A stretch of DNA of 64,000 nucleotides from Leuconostoc mesenteroides subsp. mesenteroides (lineage in GTDB: Bacteria > Bacillota > Bacilli > Lactobacillales > Lactobacillaceae), in assembly GCA_009676745.1 (NCBI GenBank), contig CP046062.1, positions 1,411,501 to 1,475,500 on the forward strand, written 5' to 3'. The stretch's first letter is position 1. Each line of letters opens with the position of its first letter. Position numbers and translations under genes: made by a program. Shown here piece after piece: positions 17,298 to 25,616 of this stretch. The notes under the pieces were generated by a model. It ran no database searches, was not told where the DNA came from, and worked only from the letters and a program-made list of their open reading frames with translations.

Positions 17298-17930
17298 ATG
17301 GCACGACCTGATTTTAACAAAAACATGCGTATTAAAGACTTTCAGAGCTACTATTGGTACAAAACGGAACTGCAACAAATTTGCAAAAAGTATAGTCTAC
17401 CAACCACTGGAACAAAGGCTGAGTTAACAGCTTATATTATTAAATTACTTTCTGGTGTACCAGTATCAAACATTAAAGTAACCAGAAAAATACGTCGTAA
17501 AGGCACTCTAAAAGCCGGTTCAATTACACCCAATACAAATATATTAGCGTCCGGTTTTAGTTTGAATAATGAAGCGCGAGCATTTTTTAAATTATATTAT
17601 GGACTAAGCCAATTTAGTTTTAAAAAATCGATGGCTGTTAAGATGCGAGCAATTGAAACGACACAAGACAAAACAGCCACAGTCCAGGACTTGATAGATG
17701 TTTACGAGCACCCCGATAAAAATTTATCAAATAATACTGAGGAACAGACATATCAATGGAATAACTTTGTCAAAACATTTATGGCTGATGATGCTACCAA
17801 ATTTTACCATGAACGAATGACAGTCGCTTCAATTTTATGGGCGAAGGTTAGAGACTCTAATCAACCAAAACAATACACCAAAGAGTTATTGAAACAGTAT
17901 CAATCAGCTATTCGACAGTACTCATCTTGA
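17298..17930 (+). CDS. SAP domain-containing protein
   Basis: This protein of about 210 residues starts at the ATG at 17298 with AAAGGG upstream; the TTG six bases earlier is less likely. The N-terminal part (SYYWYKTELQQICKKYSLPTT and GTKAELTAYIIKLL) is a SAP-type helix-loop-helix that binds DNA. The C-terminal 120 residues (ARAFFKLYYGLSQFSFKKSM, then a charged helical part) resemble the DUF6434 region often fused to SAP. It is the second gene behind the damage-induced polymerase, 18 bases from its stop. A role in damage tolerance or in guiding the polymerase to DNA is possible but untested. Confidence 0.75.
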   Translation: MARPDFNKNMRIKDFQSYYWYKTELQQICKKYSLPTTGTKAELTAYIIKLLSGVPVSNIKVTRKIRRKGTLKAGSITPNTNILASGFSLNNEARAFFKLYYGLSQFSFKKSMAVKMRAIETTQDKTATVQDLIDVYEHPDKNLSNNTEEQTYQWNNFVKTFMADDATKFYHERMTVASILWAKVRDSNQPKQYTKELLKQYQSAIRQYSS

Positions 17931-17964
17931 TAATATCGATTCATGGTGGAAATGGAAAGGTAAT

Positions 17965-18336
17965 ATGGCCGATAAAGAAAACTTCAGTACCATAATCAAT
18001 CGCTATTTTCAAAATGATTATCGCGAACGTGGCAAAGTCAAGTGGAATGGTTACTTTTTATCTGACCACACTTCATCTTTGGTTAAAGAGGACGTTCAAC
18101 GCAATCAGAAAACGCATAAATTACCAAAAATACCACTAAATGAGGTGCAAAAGATTTTACAACACTCTTGTGTGAATTACCACATAGTGACTGTACAACA
18201 AAATATTGAGACGACTGATGGCTATCTAATTCCTAATGTAACTGGTTTAGTCAATGGTTTTACAGCAATAGGCGTCTATATCAATCAACAGTTTATCGCT
18301 TATGAAGACATTAGGACGGTTATCAGAGAAAAATGA
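17965..18336 (+). CDS. YolD-like family protein
   Basis: This 123-residue protein belongs to the YolD-like family. Recognisable features are RYFQNDYRERGKVKWNGYFL at the N-terminus and a C-terminal beta-rich half ending YINQQFIAYEDIRTV. YolD-like proteins are typically encoded next to UvrX/YqjW-type Y-family polymerases and have been proposed as functional equivalents of UmuD. The gene order here fits. GGAAAGG precedes the ATG. Its stop overlaps the start of the next gene (ATGA). Confidence 0.8.
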   Translation: MADKENFSTIINRYFQNDYRERGKVKWNGYFLSDHTSSLVKEDVQRNQKTHKLPKIPLNEVQKILQHSCVNYHIVTVQQNIETTDGYLIPNVTGLVNGFTAIGVYINQQFIAYEDIRTVIREK

Positions 18337-18587
18337 ATCTAATTGAAGACATAATTACAACTATTCAAACACTGTTCACCAAACAACCTAATACGATTTA
18401 CGAAGTACGTATCGTGTACCAACAATATGCCAAAAAAGTTAATATCTTCTTTGAATACCATAAAATTGGGCAAGCTAGACGCTCACAACAAATTGGCCGT
18501 CTTGATGATGACTATCGATTACAAATACCAGCGTTAGCGAAACAAATTTATCAAGCCACTGGCTTAACGGTTCGTATGAGTACCTAG
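18333..18587 (+). CDS. Small protein of SOS operon, unknown function
   Basis: This 84-residue protein begins inside the stop codon of the YolD-like gene (ATGA), so translation is coupled. It is basic, has no membrane segment, and has a likely beta-alpha pattern: YEVRIVYQQYAKKVNIFFEYH, then RLQIPALAKQIYQATGLTV. I do not recognise a family. Its position makes it the last gene of the polymerase operon. Confidence 0.65.
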   Translation: MNLIEDIITTIQTLFTKQPNTIYEVRIVYQQYAKKVNIFFEYHKIGQARRSQQIGRLDDDYRLQIPALAKQIYQATGLTVRMST

Positions 18588-18740
18588 TCATATTAAGTAA
18601 GACCATAAGCATGATAAAGCAATCAAAATATTAAAGTACCTGCATCTAAAACGGCGTTACATTTTACCAGAAAATGGGCTGCAATTTTAAAAAAAATGTG
18701 GATAAAGTTGATACCTAAGAATAATATTGTTTAGAAAAAA
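18588..18740. other. Gene-free stretch with a coding-like remnant
   Basis: A short open segment on the plus strand (about 18610-18690) reads KHDKAIKILKYLHLKRRYIL before a stop. I cannot assign it. It is best seen as debris in a region of broken mobile DNA. Confidence 0.3.
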
Positions 18741-18825
18741 TTAACTAATAGACTCAGTGGTAAGTTTCCGATATTGAACCGGTGCCAGACCATTGAGTTT
18801 TTGTTTGATACGATAGCTATTTTAA
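18741..18825 (-). mobile_element. C-terminal remnant of an IS3-family transposase
   Basis: Read leftward, the segment encodes SYRIKQKLNGLAPVQYRKLT and ends at a stop codon at 18741. The pattern (R)IKxKLxGLxPVxYR is the hallmark C-terminus of IS3-family OrfB transposases. The catalytic DDE core is absent. The segment is bordered by unrelated remnants, so the IS is dead. Confidence 0.7.
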
Positions 18826-18831
18826 TCTTAG

Positions 18832-18915
18832 TCATGCGACAATAACAACATTCAGTTTAAAATCGCGGTGCTGGGCAAGGCCTAAAATTAACGGTATCTC
18901 AGCATATGATTGTTT
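18832..18915 (-). pseudogene. Short coding-like remnant, unknown family
   Basis: Read leftward, an open segment encodes SKQSYAEIPLILGLAQHRDF followed by KLNVVIVA and a stop at 18832. The composition looks like a true protein C-terminus, but the upstream part is missing and I do not recognise the family. Confidence 0.3.
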
Positions 18916-18949
18916 TGAGAAATAATAATTTTGAATATTTAGACATAAA

Positions 18950-19004
18950 GAACCCAATAACTTGCTAAACAGAATAAAAAACTGTTTAGTCAGTTATTGG
19001 GTTC
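18950..19004. terminator. Long imperfect inverted repeat, likely terminator
   Basis: Arms at 18950-18972 and 18982-19004 (23 bases each) pair with about three mismatches around an A-rich loop. It follows the HxlR gene in its reading direction. The high stability and the nearby IS debris leave open that it is an IS-derived end. Confidence 0.5.
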
Positions 19005-19057
19005 ACTTCATTTCGTCCGTTAGACTTTTATTTTTTCTAAAACAATTAATTTCATCG

Positions 19058-19357
19058 TTAATGCTCCCCATACCATTTTGTAATTTCGGGAACAAGTTTG
19101 AATAAACGTAATGCCTTATCCGTAAAATGATAGGCAATTTGTGGCGGATTAGTCGATAAGCGTTCTCTTGTAATAAGGCCGTTTGATTCGAGATCTTTTA
19201 TTCTCGTTGCTAAAATTCTTGGATTAATATCAGGAATACGCTGTTTCATCATACCGTAGTGATTATGCCCGTCGTGAATAGCCTGTAAAATCTCAACGGT
19301 GAATTTTCCCTTAACGATATTAATCGTGGATTGTACAGGACAATTAGCTGTTGACAT
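19058..19357 (-). CDS. HxlR-family winged-helix transcriptional regulator
   Basis: This 99-residue HxlR-type regulator begins CPVQSTINIVKGKFTVEILQAI, with the Cys that senses redox or electrophile stress in several members (Cys6). The recognition part is MMKQRIPDINPRILATRIKD, followed by the wing (GLITRERLSTNPPQIAYHFT). It is divergently transcribed from an ABC transporter operon across an 80-base gap and is the obvious candidate to control it. The real inducing signal is unknown. Confidence 0.85.
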   Translation of the reverse strand: MSTANCPVQSTINIVKGKFTVEILQAIHDGHNHYGMMKQRIPDINPRILATRIKDLESNGLITRERLSTNPPQIAYHFTDKALRLFKLVPEITKWYGEH

Positions 19358-19437
19358 AGTATACTTTTTTTCCCTTCTTGTGGAGAGTTAATAATTGTTT
19401 ATCATATTAAATATATCACAAGGGAGATAATAAGCAA

Positions 19438-20190
19438 ATGCCAAACAACAGTATCATTACAGTACAGCAGTTGTCTAAACACTATGACAATCACAAAATT
19501 TTAGAAAATGTGAATATAGATATTTTCGAGTCAGATTTCACTGTTATTATGGGACCATCAGTTGCGGGAAAATCAACATTATTACAAAATATTTCGACCA
19601 TGGATAAGCCAACTAACGGCAAAGTGCTTTTCAATCAACAAGATTTAACGCAATTTACGGATAAAAAACTATCACAATTTAGAAAAAAAGAGATTGGGTT
19701 TATTTTTCAATCATTTAACTTGATTGATCATCTAAGTGTTTTAGAAAATGTTTGTCTGCCAGGATTCCTGCTTCACTCAAAGTCTAAGCAACAAGTGGTC
19801 AAGTGTGCGCGGCAGTTACTTACTAGCTTAAGGCTTAGTGATCAAATAGATCAAGCCATTACGCACTTATCTGGTGGTCAAAAGCAGCGTGTTGCTATTG
19901 CTAGAAGTTTAATTAATCAACCTAAGCTGCTGTTTGCTGATGAACCAACAGGCGCCCTAGATTCAACCGCTGGTACCGAGGTACTTGATAGTCTGACGTT
20001 AAACAATCAGAATGGCCAAACAATCGTCATGGTTACCCATGATTTAAAAGCTGCCCTTCGTGCCGATCGTATTTTGTTTATTAAAGATGGGAAGATTTTC
20101 GGAGATAGAAAATTTTCCCCTTATGATAACGATCAAATTGAAACAAGACGAACAGAAATTACCTCTTGGTTAGAAGAAATGGGGTGGTAA
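19438..20190 (+). CDS. ABC transporter ATP-binding protein (MacB/LolD-type)
   Basis: The 250-residue ATPase has Walker A GPSVAGKST near residue 39 (with Val where Gly is usual, which keeps the GxxxxGKS pattern), Q-loop FQSFNLIDH, signature LSGGQKQRVAIARSL, Walker B LLFADEPTGALDS and the switch His in MVTHD. It belongs to the MacB/FtsE/BceA branch, which works with FtsX-like permeases. GGGAG precedes the ATG. The permease gene starts 1 base after its stop. Such pairs pump or sense antimicrobial peptides and other amphiphiles in Firmicutes; no two-component system is next to it. Confidence 0.9.
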   Translation: MPNNSIITVQQLSKHYDNHKILENVNIDIFESDFTVIMGPSVAGKSTLLQNISTMDKPTNGKVLFNQQDLTQFTDKKLSQFRKKEIGFIFQSFNLIDHLSVLENVCLPGFLLHSKSKQQVVKCARQLLTSLRLSDQIDQAITHLSGGQKQRVAIARSLINQPKLLFADEPTGALDSTAGTEVLDSLTLNNQNGQTIVMVTHDLKAALRADRILFIKDGKIFGDRKFSPYDNDQIETRRTEITSWLEEMGW

Positions 20191-20191
20191 T

Positions 20192-22408
20192 ATGCGGAAA
20201 ATCATCAAATCACTCATTTTAGGGCAGAAAACCTTTATGATAACTATTGCTTTATTAATTTTTCTGTCGGCGCTGACAAGTATGACCATAATAACTGCTT
20301 ATCGTGCTAATATTTCTCAATATCAATCAGTTTATCGTAGAGATAAATTACCTGATGTAATCGTCAAAGTAGACAATGATCATGATATAACAGCTAATCT
20401 AAAAAAACTTACAAACGTTAAAGGCGTTGTGTCTAATGCAGGCATCGTATCACAAGTCATGGACAAAAATAACGAAAATGTTGCGTTATTTATTTCGAAT
20501 AAGAGCACAAATATTCATTTAAAAACGCCGGATAAGCATAAAATAATATTATCTTCCTATCTCAAATCAAATGGTGCTTTTAAAGTTGGTGACATTTTTT
20601 ATATTGGACAACAACGGCTAATGGTACAAGGCTTTTATGATGATTATTTACTCGGCAGTCCATTGTTCAAATATAAGCAAGGGATTGTATCTCAAGAGAC
20701 TTTACAAACTTTACAGCAACAAAAGGGACAACAGAAAAGTCAATTGACGTATGTCAATGTTCTGAAAACGACTAAAAACAGTAATGCGGTATTATCAGAT
20801 TATCAGGACCGATTACAAACGGATATTATCTATAATAAAAATTATATTCAAAAAGCTTATACAATGTTACCAACAATTGTAGCCCTCGTCATTATTTTAG
20901 TAGCAATGTTTTTATTTGGGATTTGTTTATTTGTTATGCGCTTTGCCTTACTATCAGGCATTGAAAAAGATCGTCAGAAGATTGCAACATTCAAGACGCT
21001 CGGGGTAACTAATCAGCAAGTTAACTTGGCATATATTTTGTCTTATTTAGGCAGTAATCTTGTTGGGCTAGTTGTCGCTACGTTGGTTAGTTTTTGGACT
21101 AGCAATCTTGTATTCAGGTTTTTCTGGCAGTTAAATGGTCTGACGCATGCACAGCATGTGTCGATTAATATTGCCGTTGTATTAGTCATTGCAATGATTA
21201 TGATGGGATTCTCAATAGCGATTATTTTATTATCACTCAAACCAATTAAATCAATTTCACCGACAGCAGCTTTTCAAGGTGGTCAGAGTAAAAATGCACC
21301 AAGTAGTAGGGGCCATTTAAGTTTGACTAAAAGTAGTATGCCACTACAAATAGTTTTAGCATTTAAAGACTATAGACAAAAAGTTGGTCATTATATGACT
21401 TTCACTTTAGTGATTAGCTTATTTGTGTTTTTGAGTTTAATGATTATGACGCTCAATCAAGGGTTTAAAGGAAAAACTAATGATTTATTGGGTTTGCCGA
21501 CTGTTGATTTGATGATGCGCACGCCAAACAATAGCGTGCGAAATGAAGTATTAAAAAATATAAGTACGGTAACACCAATTAAATCCAGTGGTTATAACCA
21601 AGAAACTAAAATTCTTCTCAAAGATGAAGCCGTACCAGTACATCGATATAGTCAAATACCGCATGAAATAAAGTTATTAGCAGGACACCAGCCTAAACAA
21701 CCAAATGATCTATTGATATCAAATAGTCTCATGAAAACATTACATCTCAGTATTGGTCAAACTGTTCGCGTCAAAACGGCAACCGTTAATAATAAACAGC
21801 TGACAATCGTTGGTACGTATCAAACAATTAACAACTTAGGACAAGAAGCCTACGGGTTGATCGATACAAGCTTACCAATAACATCAACCTATATTAATTT
21901 AAAAAATACAACTAACAAAGATAAATTACTAAATCGTTTTTCACATGGTAATGTACAGTTGATTGATACAAGCGCAAGCACACAAAATTTAACTACGAGT
22001 GTTCAACGTGCAGTAGAAGTGTTGGCTAATGTCATTTTATTGCTAACACTTATTGTTTCTGGTTTGTTTGTTTATCTTGTCAGTTATCTGACGATTGAAA
22101 CAGAAAAACGTCAATTAGCGTTGAAAAAAATGTTAGGCTTCACCAACAAGGAATTAAGGAGTCAGTATTTACTCAGAGCAGGATTTGCATTGACTTTAGG
22201 TATTGTTCTGAGCCTTATGCTTAATAAACTTATTGGGTCTACCTTATTAAACAAATTAGTGAGCTTAGGTGGACTAACAAAACTCAACGTACAATTACCA
22301 TTATCATATAATCTATTCATTATTGCATTGTTGATTTTTGAAAGTAGTTTGATTGTTTTAGTCGCAAGCCGACGAATAACAAAGATTGAAATTGGAGATT
22401 TTTTATGA
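20192..22408 (+). CDS. FtsX-like ABC transporter permease
   Basis: The 738-residue membrane protein has an N-terminal helix (MITIALLIFLSALTSMTII), an extracellular region of about 170 residues, then two FtsX cores. The first (VALVIILVAMFLFGICLFV and following) and the second at the C-terminus (LANVILLLTLIVSGLFVYLV, then MLNKLIGSTLL) carry the usual three-helix bundles, giving about 8-10 helices. A soluble loop of about 180 residues lies between them. It forms the membrane part of the exporter with the upstream ATPase. The last 4 bases overlap the next gene (ATGA). Confidence 0.85.
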   Translation: MRKIIKSLILGQKTFMITIALLIFLSALTSMTIITAYRANISQYQSVYRRDKLPDVIVKVDNDHDITANLKKLTNVKGVVSNAGIVSQVMDKNNENVALFISNKSTNIHLKTPDKHKIILSSYLKSNGAFKVGDIFYIGQQRLMVQGFYDDYLLGSPLFKYKQGIVSQETLQTLQQQKGQQKSQLTYVNVLKTTKNSNAVLSDYQDRLQTDIIYNKNYIQKAYTMLPTIVALVIILVAMFLFGICLFVMRFALLSGIEKDRQKIATFKTLGVTNQQVNLAYILSYLGSNLVGLVVATLVSFWTSNLVFRFFWQLNGLTHAQHVSINIAVVLVIAMIMMGFSIAIILLSLKPIKSISPTAAFQGGQSKNAPSSRGHLSLTKSSMPLQIVLAFKDYRQKVGHYMTFTLVISLFVFLSLMIMTLNQGFKGKTNDLLGLPTVDLMMRTPNNSVRNEVLKNISTVTPIKSSGYNQETKILLKDEAVPVHRYSQIPHEIKLLAGHQPKQPNDLLISNSLMKTLHLSIGQTVRVKTATVNNKQLTIVGTYQTINNLGQEAYGLIDTSLPITSTYINLKNTTNKDKLLNRFSHGNVQLIDTSASTQNLTTSVQRAVEVLANVILLLTLIVSGLFVYLVSYLTIETEKRQLALKKMLGFTNKELRSQYLLRAGFALTLGIVLSLMLNKLIGSTLLNKLVSLGGLTKLNVQLPLSYNLFIIALLIFESSLIVLVASRRITKIEIGDFL

Positions 22409-22833
22409 AATTATTACACAGCATTTTTTTGAGAATTGCACTTAGTATGGGAGTTATCATGTATTTGGCTTATGCGATTCCAACGAGTCAGTACACTAAT
22501 CGTTATTTAATCGGCACTAGCATATTTACAGCGCTATTTTTACCTATATTTACATTTGTTAGTACCTATTTGGAACAACAAACGTTCAAACTGACTGCCT
22601 CGATGTTTGCTAGTAAGTTTACTAAATTTGTGTGGCAAAGTCTTTATAATCTTTTTGCTCTTGGACTGCTTATCAAAGGGCATGTCATCGATGAGACTGA
22701 TTTACGAATGGTTGGTGGTTTAGTAGGCGCAGTATGTTTAACTTCTTTAGCTTCACAAGGTTTACAATATCTTGCCATCATGATGAGCAACCATGCTAAA
22801 GGTAATCGATTTGCTAATATTTTTTTGCTTTAA
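22405..22833 (+). CDS. Membrane protein of the ABC operon, possibly frameshifted at its end
   Basis: This 142-residue protein has four hydrophobic segments (FLRIALSMGVIMYLAYAI, LIGTSIFTALFLPIFTFV, FVWQSLYNLFALGLLI, LVGAVCLTSLASQ) and overlaps the permease gene by 4 bases, so it belongs to the same operon. The family is unknown to me. It ends ANIFLL-stop within a run of seven T (22820-22826). Adding one T would fuse it in frame to the next gene, whose N-terminus is two further hydrophobic helices. Either the two proteins are separate, or one membrane-nucleotidyltransferase protein is broken here. Confidence 0.6.
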   Translation: MKLLHSIFLRIALSMGVIMYLAYAIPTSQYTNRYLIGTSIFTALFLPIFTFVSTYLEQQTFKLTASMFASKFTKFVWQSLYNLFALGLLIKGHVIDETDLRMVGGLVGAVCLTSLASQGLQYLAIMMSNHAKGNRFANIFLL

Positions 22834-22841
22834 GTTTTAAT

Positions 22842-23645
22842 GTGATTATTAGTGCATTAGCTGCAATAGGCTATACAAAAATCCAGATAATTTTTATCAT
22901 ATTGGGACTATTACTTGGTACTATTGGCATATTTATAAGTTTAATAACAGACATTTGGGGCCTCATACCTTCTAAAGGTGGTGTCGGTTTATTTCTTGGT
23001 ACATTTAATCCTGTGCACAAATCGTATATTGCCATATTAAAACAATTTATAAATGAACGTCAGTTGGATAAGGTATATATTCATCCGACCGTTATTCCAA
23101 AAATGCATCAATATCTTTTAGATAAAGGTATGATTGAAATTGTTAAAGAGGAAGCGGGTAAGCGCTATTATGAAAAGTCTGCATCAGCTGACCCATTAGT
23201 TAATTTTTTTCCTACTGGCAAAGTTTTTTACGAAGCTGAAAATCGCGTATATATGCTAAAAACGGCGATTGAAGAGGCTGGTATAGCGAAAAAAGTAGAA
23301 ATCTTGTTTGAACCACAACTTTATCAAGATGATGGCTTTTACGCTATTATCAAAACTATTCGGCAAAAACATCCACATATGAGATTGCACGGTCTTCTCG
23401 GTACAGACAAGGGAGGAATGTTGCTTCATGACATTTACGATGAAACAGGTGTCAAACCCTACGTCGTTTTAAGGCGAGACAATATCTCGGATTCCGCCAT
23501 AAGAAAAGGAGTGCAAGGTATGACGATGCCAAAAGTCACCGAAGTATTAAACTTTTTGACTAATTTCAAAGAAGGTCACAGTGGCATATTACTGGGTAAG
23601 AAAGTAAATATTATAAATAACCGTTTGGAGGTTGTTGATGATTGA
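22842..23645 (+). CDS. Nucleotidyltransferase (NadD/NMNAT-like) with N-terminal membrane helices
   Basis: This 267-residue protein is read from a GTG at 22842. Two hydrophobic helices (IQIIFIILGLLLGTIGIFISLI) are followed by an adenylyltransferase domain. GTFNPVHK at residues 53-60 is the (G)xFNPxHxGH-type HIGH motif, with Lys-Ser replacing the second His region, and SDSAIRKG near 225 is the ISSTxIR-like motif. The domain is of the nicotinate/nicotinamide mononucleotide adenylyltransferase type. A GTG with no strong ribosome binding site, plus the open frame extending upstream to 22818, supports a frameshift joining it to the preceding membrane protein. Membrane-tethered NMNAT-like proteins are unusual. 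Confidence 0.6.
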   Translation: MIISALAAIGYTKIQIIFIILGLLLGTIGIFISLITDIWGLIPSKGGVGLFLGTFNPVHKSYIAILKQFINERQLDKVYIHPTVIPKMHQYLLDKGMIEIVKEEAGKRYYEKSASADPLVNFFPTGKVFYEAENRVYMLKTAIEEAGIAKKVEILFEPQLYQDDGFYAIIKTIRQKHPHMRLHGLLGTDKGGMLLHDIYDETGVKPYVVLRRDNISDSAIRKGVQGMTMPKVTEVLNFLTNFKEGHSGILLGKKVNIINNRLEVVDD

Positions 23646-23787
23646 TCCAAATAGTATTAACTTGGGTCGAGGTCATAAGCTAATTGTAATAAAGGGTATG
23701 GTTCAATCACAACGTGTGGCTATGATAATTACTAATGTAAAGACCTTATTATTATTATTCAAAGAGCCCTTAAGAGTTTACATGTAA
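23638..23787 (+). CDS. Possible small protein downstream of the nucleotidyltransferase
   Basis: A 49-residue frame starts at ATG 23638, overlapping the preceding stop, with TTGGAGG upstream at a good distance. It begins MIDPNSINLGRGHKLIVIKG. I do not recognise it. It could be a real small gene or the broken C-terminal part of a longer one. Confidence 0.35.
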   Translation: MIDPNSINLGRGHKLIVIKGMVQSQRVAMIITNVKTLLLLFKEPLRVYM

Positions 23788-23942
23788 TTAGTAAATTATA
23801 AAATAATCAGTAGTAAAAATACTGATTAAAGCTTTTATCATCAGAAAAACTATAAAATTATGAACACTAGGATATGATTCTTGGTAAAAACCTCTTTCAT
23901 GCTACAATTGAAGATAAGCAAGAGAGGAGAGATTTATTTACT

Positions 23943-25007
23943 ATGGGAAATATTTTTGATTATTATCTCAGCTACTCAATATTTTTTATTGTGATATCAA
24001 TTGTGATGTCGACAATAACTTTTCTTTTAATCAAGAAAAACCGTTATAGGCTTTTATGTGGTATGGCAACCATTGCAACTATTGTTAGTTATTTTGTCTC
24101 ACTATCCATGATTGTTATCCAGATCAATAACAAAGTGTTAACTTATGTCTATTTAGCCATTCTGGTATTGGTTTTTATACCCGTTTTTTTATTGACATTT
24201 TTAAGCGCATTCCTATTTATCTGGAATGGTATCATAGTTTGGCGACGTGAAAGTCACTCAATTGGCAATATGTTAACTTTAATTATTGGTATTTTACTGC
24301 TAATAATTCCAGTTGTCTTTAGAATTTTGAACCGATATATTCCAAACAATAAAATTATTGATTTTATTGAAAATGTTTCATATAGTTTTCAAAATTATTT
24401 ACTTTTTTGGGTTTTGACGTTTCTCGCATCTTATATGATTACAAAAATAGTTCGTCCAAAGTTTAATAAGGAATATGCTATTATTTTGGGCTCTGGGTTA
24501 ATCAATGGCGATACAGTTTCACCATTGCTAGGCTCAAGAATTATGGTAGCTGCCAACTTTAAAAAACGACAATTCCAGAAGAATAAAGTGCCTATGAAAC
24601 TGATTATGTCTGGTGGTCAAGGTCGAGATGAATTATTGCCGGAAGCGGAAGCTATGAGAGCTTATGCAATTAATCAAGGGGTACCAGAATCTGATATTCT
24701 AGTAGAAAATCAGTCAAAAAATACCTATCAAAATATGCTTTTTTCTAAACAAATTGTTGAAGAAAATGGATTTGATTTACAAAAAGGAATTTTTGCAACA
24801 AATGATTACCATGTGTTTAGAGCAGCTGGGTTTGCACATTTAGTTGGCTTAAACATTGAGGGTATAGGTTCTAAAACAAGTAAATATTTTTTGCCTAACG
24901 CTTTAATTCGGGAATATATAGCTATTCTTTCTAATCATAAACGGTTTCATATAGCTTTTATGTTGATCATTGTGATTATTAATGCATTACCAGTTTTTAT
25001 CGATTAA
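23943..25007 (+). CDS. YdcF/SanA-type membrane protein (DUF218 domain), copy 1
   Basis: This 354-residue protein starts at ATG 23943 behind GAGGAGAG; the frame extends upstream without need. The N-terminal half has about six transmembrane helices. The C-terminal half is a DUF218 domain (YAIILGSGLINGDTVSPLLG, IMSGGQGRDE, NTYQNMLFSK, IFATNDYHVFRA), as in YdcF/ElyC/SanA proteins linked to envelope or lipid-carrier metabolism. It is nearly identical in layout and close in sequence to the protein at 58539-59603, and the next gene is duplicated with it. The segment before it, TAAAAACCTCTTTCATGCTACAAT, split here as TAAAAACCTCTTTCATG and CTACAAT, is also found before the second copy and is likely its promoter (-10 TACAAT). 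Confidence 0.85.
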   Translation: MGNIFDYYLSYSIFFIVISIVMSTITFLLIKKNRYRLLCGMATIATIVSYFVSLSMIVIQINNKVLTYVYLAILVLVFIPVFLLTFLSAFLFIWNGIIVWRRESHSIGNMLTLIIGILLLIIPVVFRILNRYIPNNKIIDFIENVSYSFQNYLLFWVLTFLASYMITKIVRPKFNKEYAIILGSGLINGDTVSPLLGSRIMVAANFKKRQFQKNKVPMKLIMSGGQGRDELLPEAEAMRAYAINQGVPESDILVENQSKNTYQNMLFSKQIVEENGFDLQKGIFATNDYHVFRAAGFAHLVGLNIEGIGSKTSKYFLPNALIREYIAILSNHKRFHIAFMLIIVIINALPVFID

Positions 25008-25027
25008 CACACTTGAGGAAATATAAC

Positions 25028-25426
25028 ATGAAAAAGATTAGTTTAATCATTGCAGGCGTATTGACATTAAGTTTAGTGATTGGTCTAGCAATACAGGCAG
25101 GTAATTATTATAACAACACTTACCAGACATCAAAGGCGTATACAAAGGCTCCATTAAAGGTTCCTGATCGTGAAGAAACAAAAGATGACAGTGGCAAGGT
25201 AATTAAAGGGTCTTACAGTTATCAGTACCATTTTGAATTTGTGACCACTGAAGGTACTAAAAAAAGCATCGCTTTTGAACTCTCTGGAGAAAATGTGACA
25301 CCATTTAAGCCAGGGGAATTTTTAGAAGCGGAGGTATCGAATACCAGAGTTGTATATGGTCCGAATGGAATTAAACAAAGTAAAATCCCAAAATCAGTGT
25401 TAAAAAAGATTTCAGTAATTGAATAG
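25028..25426 (+). CDS. YxeA family secreted protein (DUF1093), copy 1
   Basis: This protein has 132 residues from ATG 25028, preceded by GAGGAAA. A signal peptide or anchor (ISLIIAGVLTLSLVIGLAIQ) is followed by the YxeA/DUF1093 beta-rich domain with YSYQYHFEFV and a repeated K/E pattern. The role of the family is unknown; it occurs often next to YdcF-like proteins or ABC exporters in Firmicutes. It lies 20 bases from the YdcF-like gene and is followed by a terminator. A close copy is at 59626-60024. Confidence 0.8.
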   Translation: MKKISLIIAGVLTLSLVIGLAIQAGNYYNNTYQTSKAYTKAPLKVPDREETKDDSGKVIKGSYSYQYHFEFVTTEGTKKSIAFELSGENVTPFKPGEFLEAEVSNTRVVYGPNGIKQSKIPKSVLKKISVIE

Positions 25427-25477
25427 CATTTACAGACATTTAAGATAAACATTTGAAATAGTAATGCGAAATGATAT

Positions 25478-25509
25478 ACACTCGTATTGTTTGTGAGTGT
25501 TTTTATTTT
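25478..25509 (+). terminator. Terminator of the YdcF-YxeA operon, copy 1
   Basis: ACACTC (25478-25483) pairs with GAGTGT (25495-25500), followed by TTTTATTTT. Confidence 0.65.
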
Positions 25510-25616
25510 GGAGAGAAAAGTAAAATGAAGAAACGATTGGTAATTTTTTAAAGAATTCTGTATACTAATCTGAACAAAGTGACGATTGAAATCATGATGA
25601 ATGGAAACAAATAATA

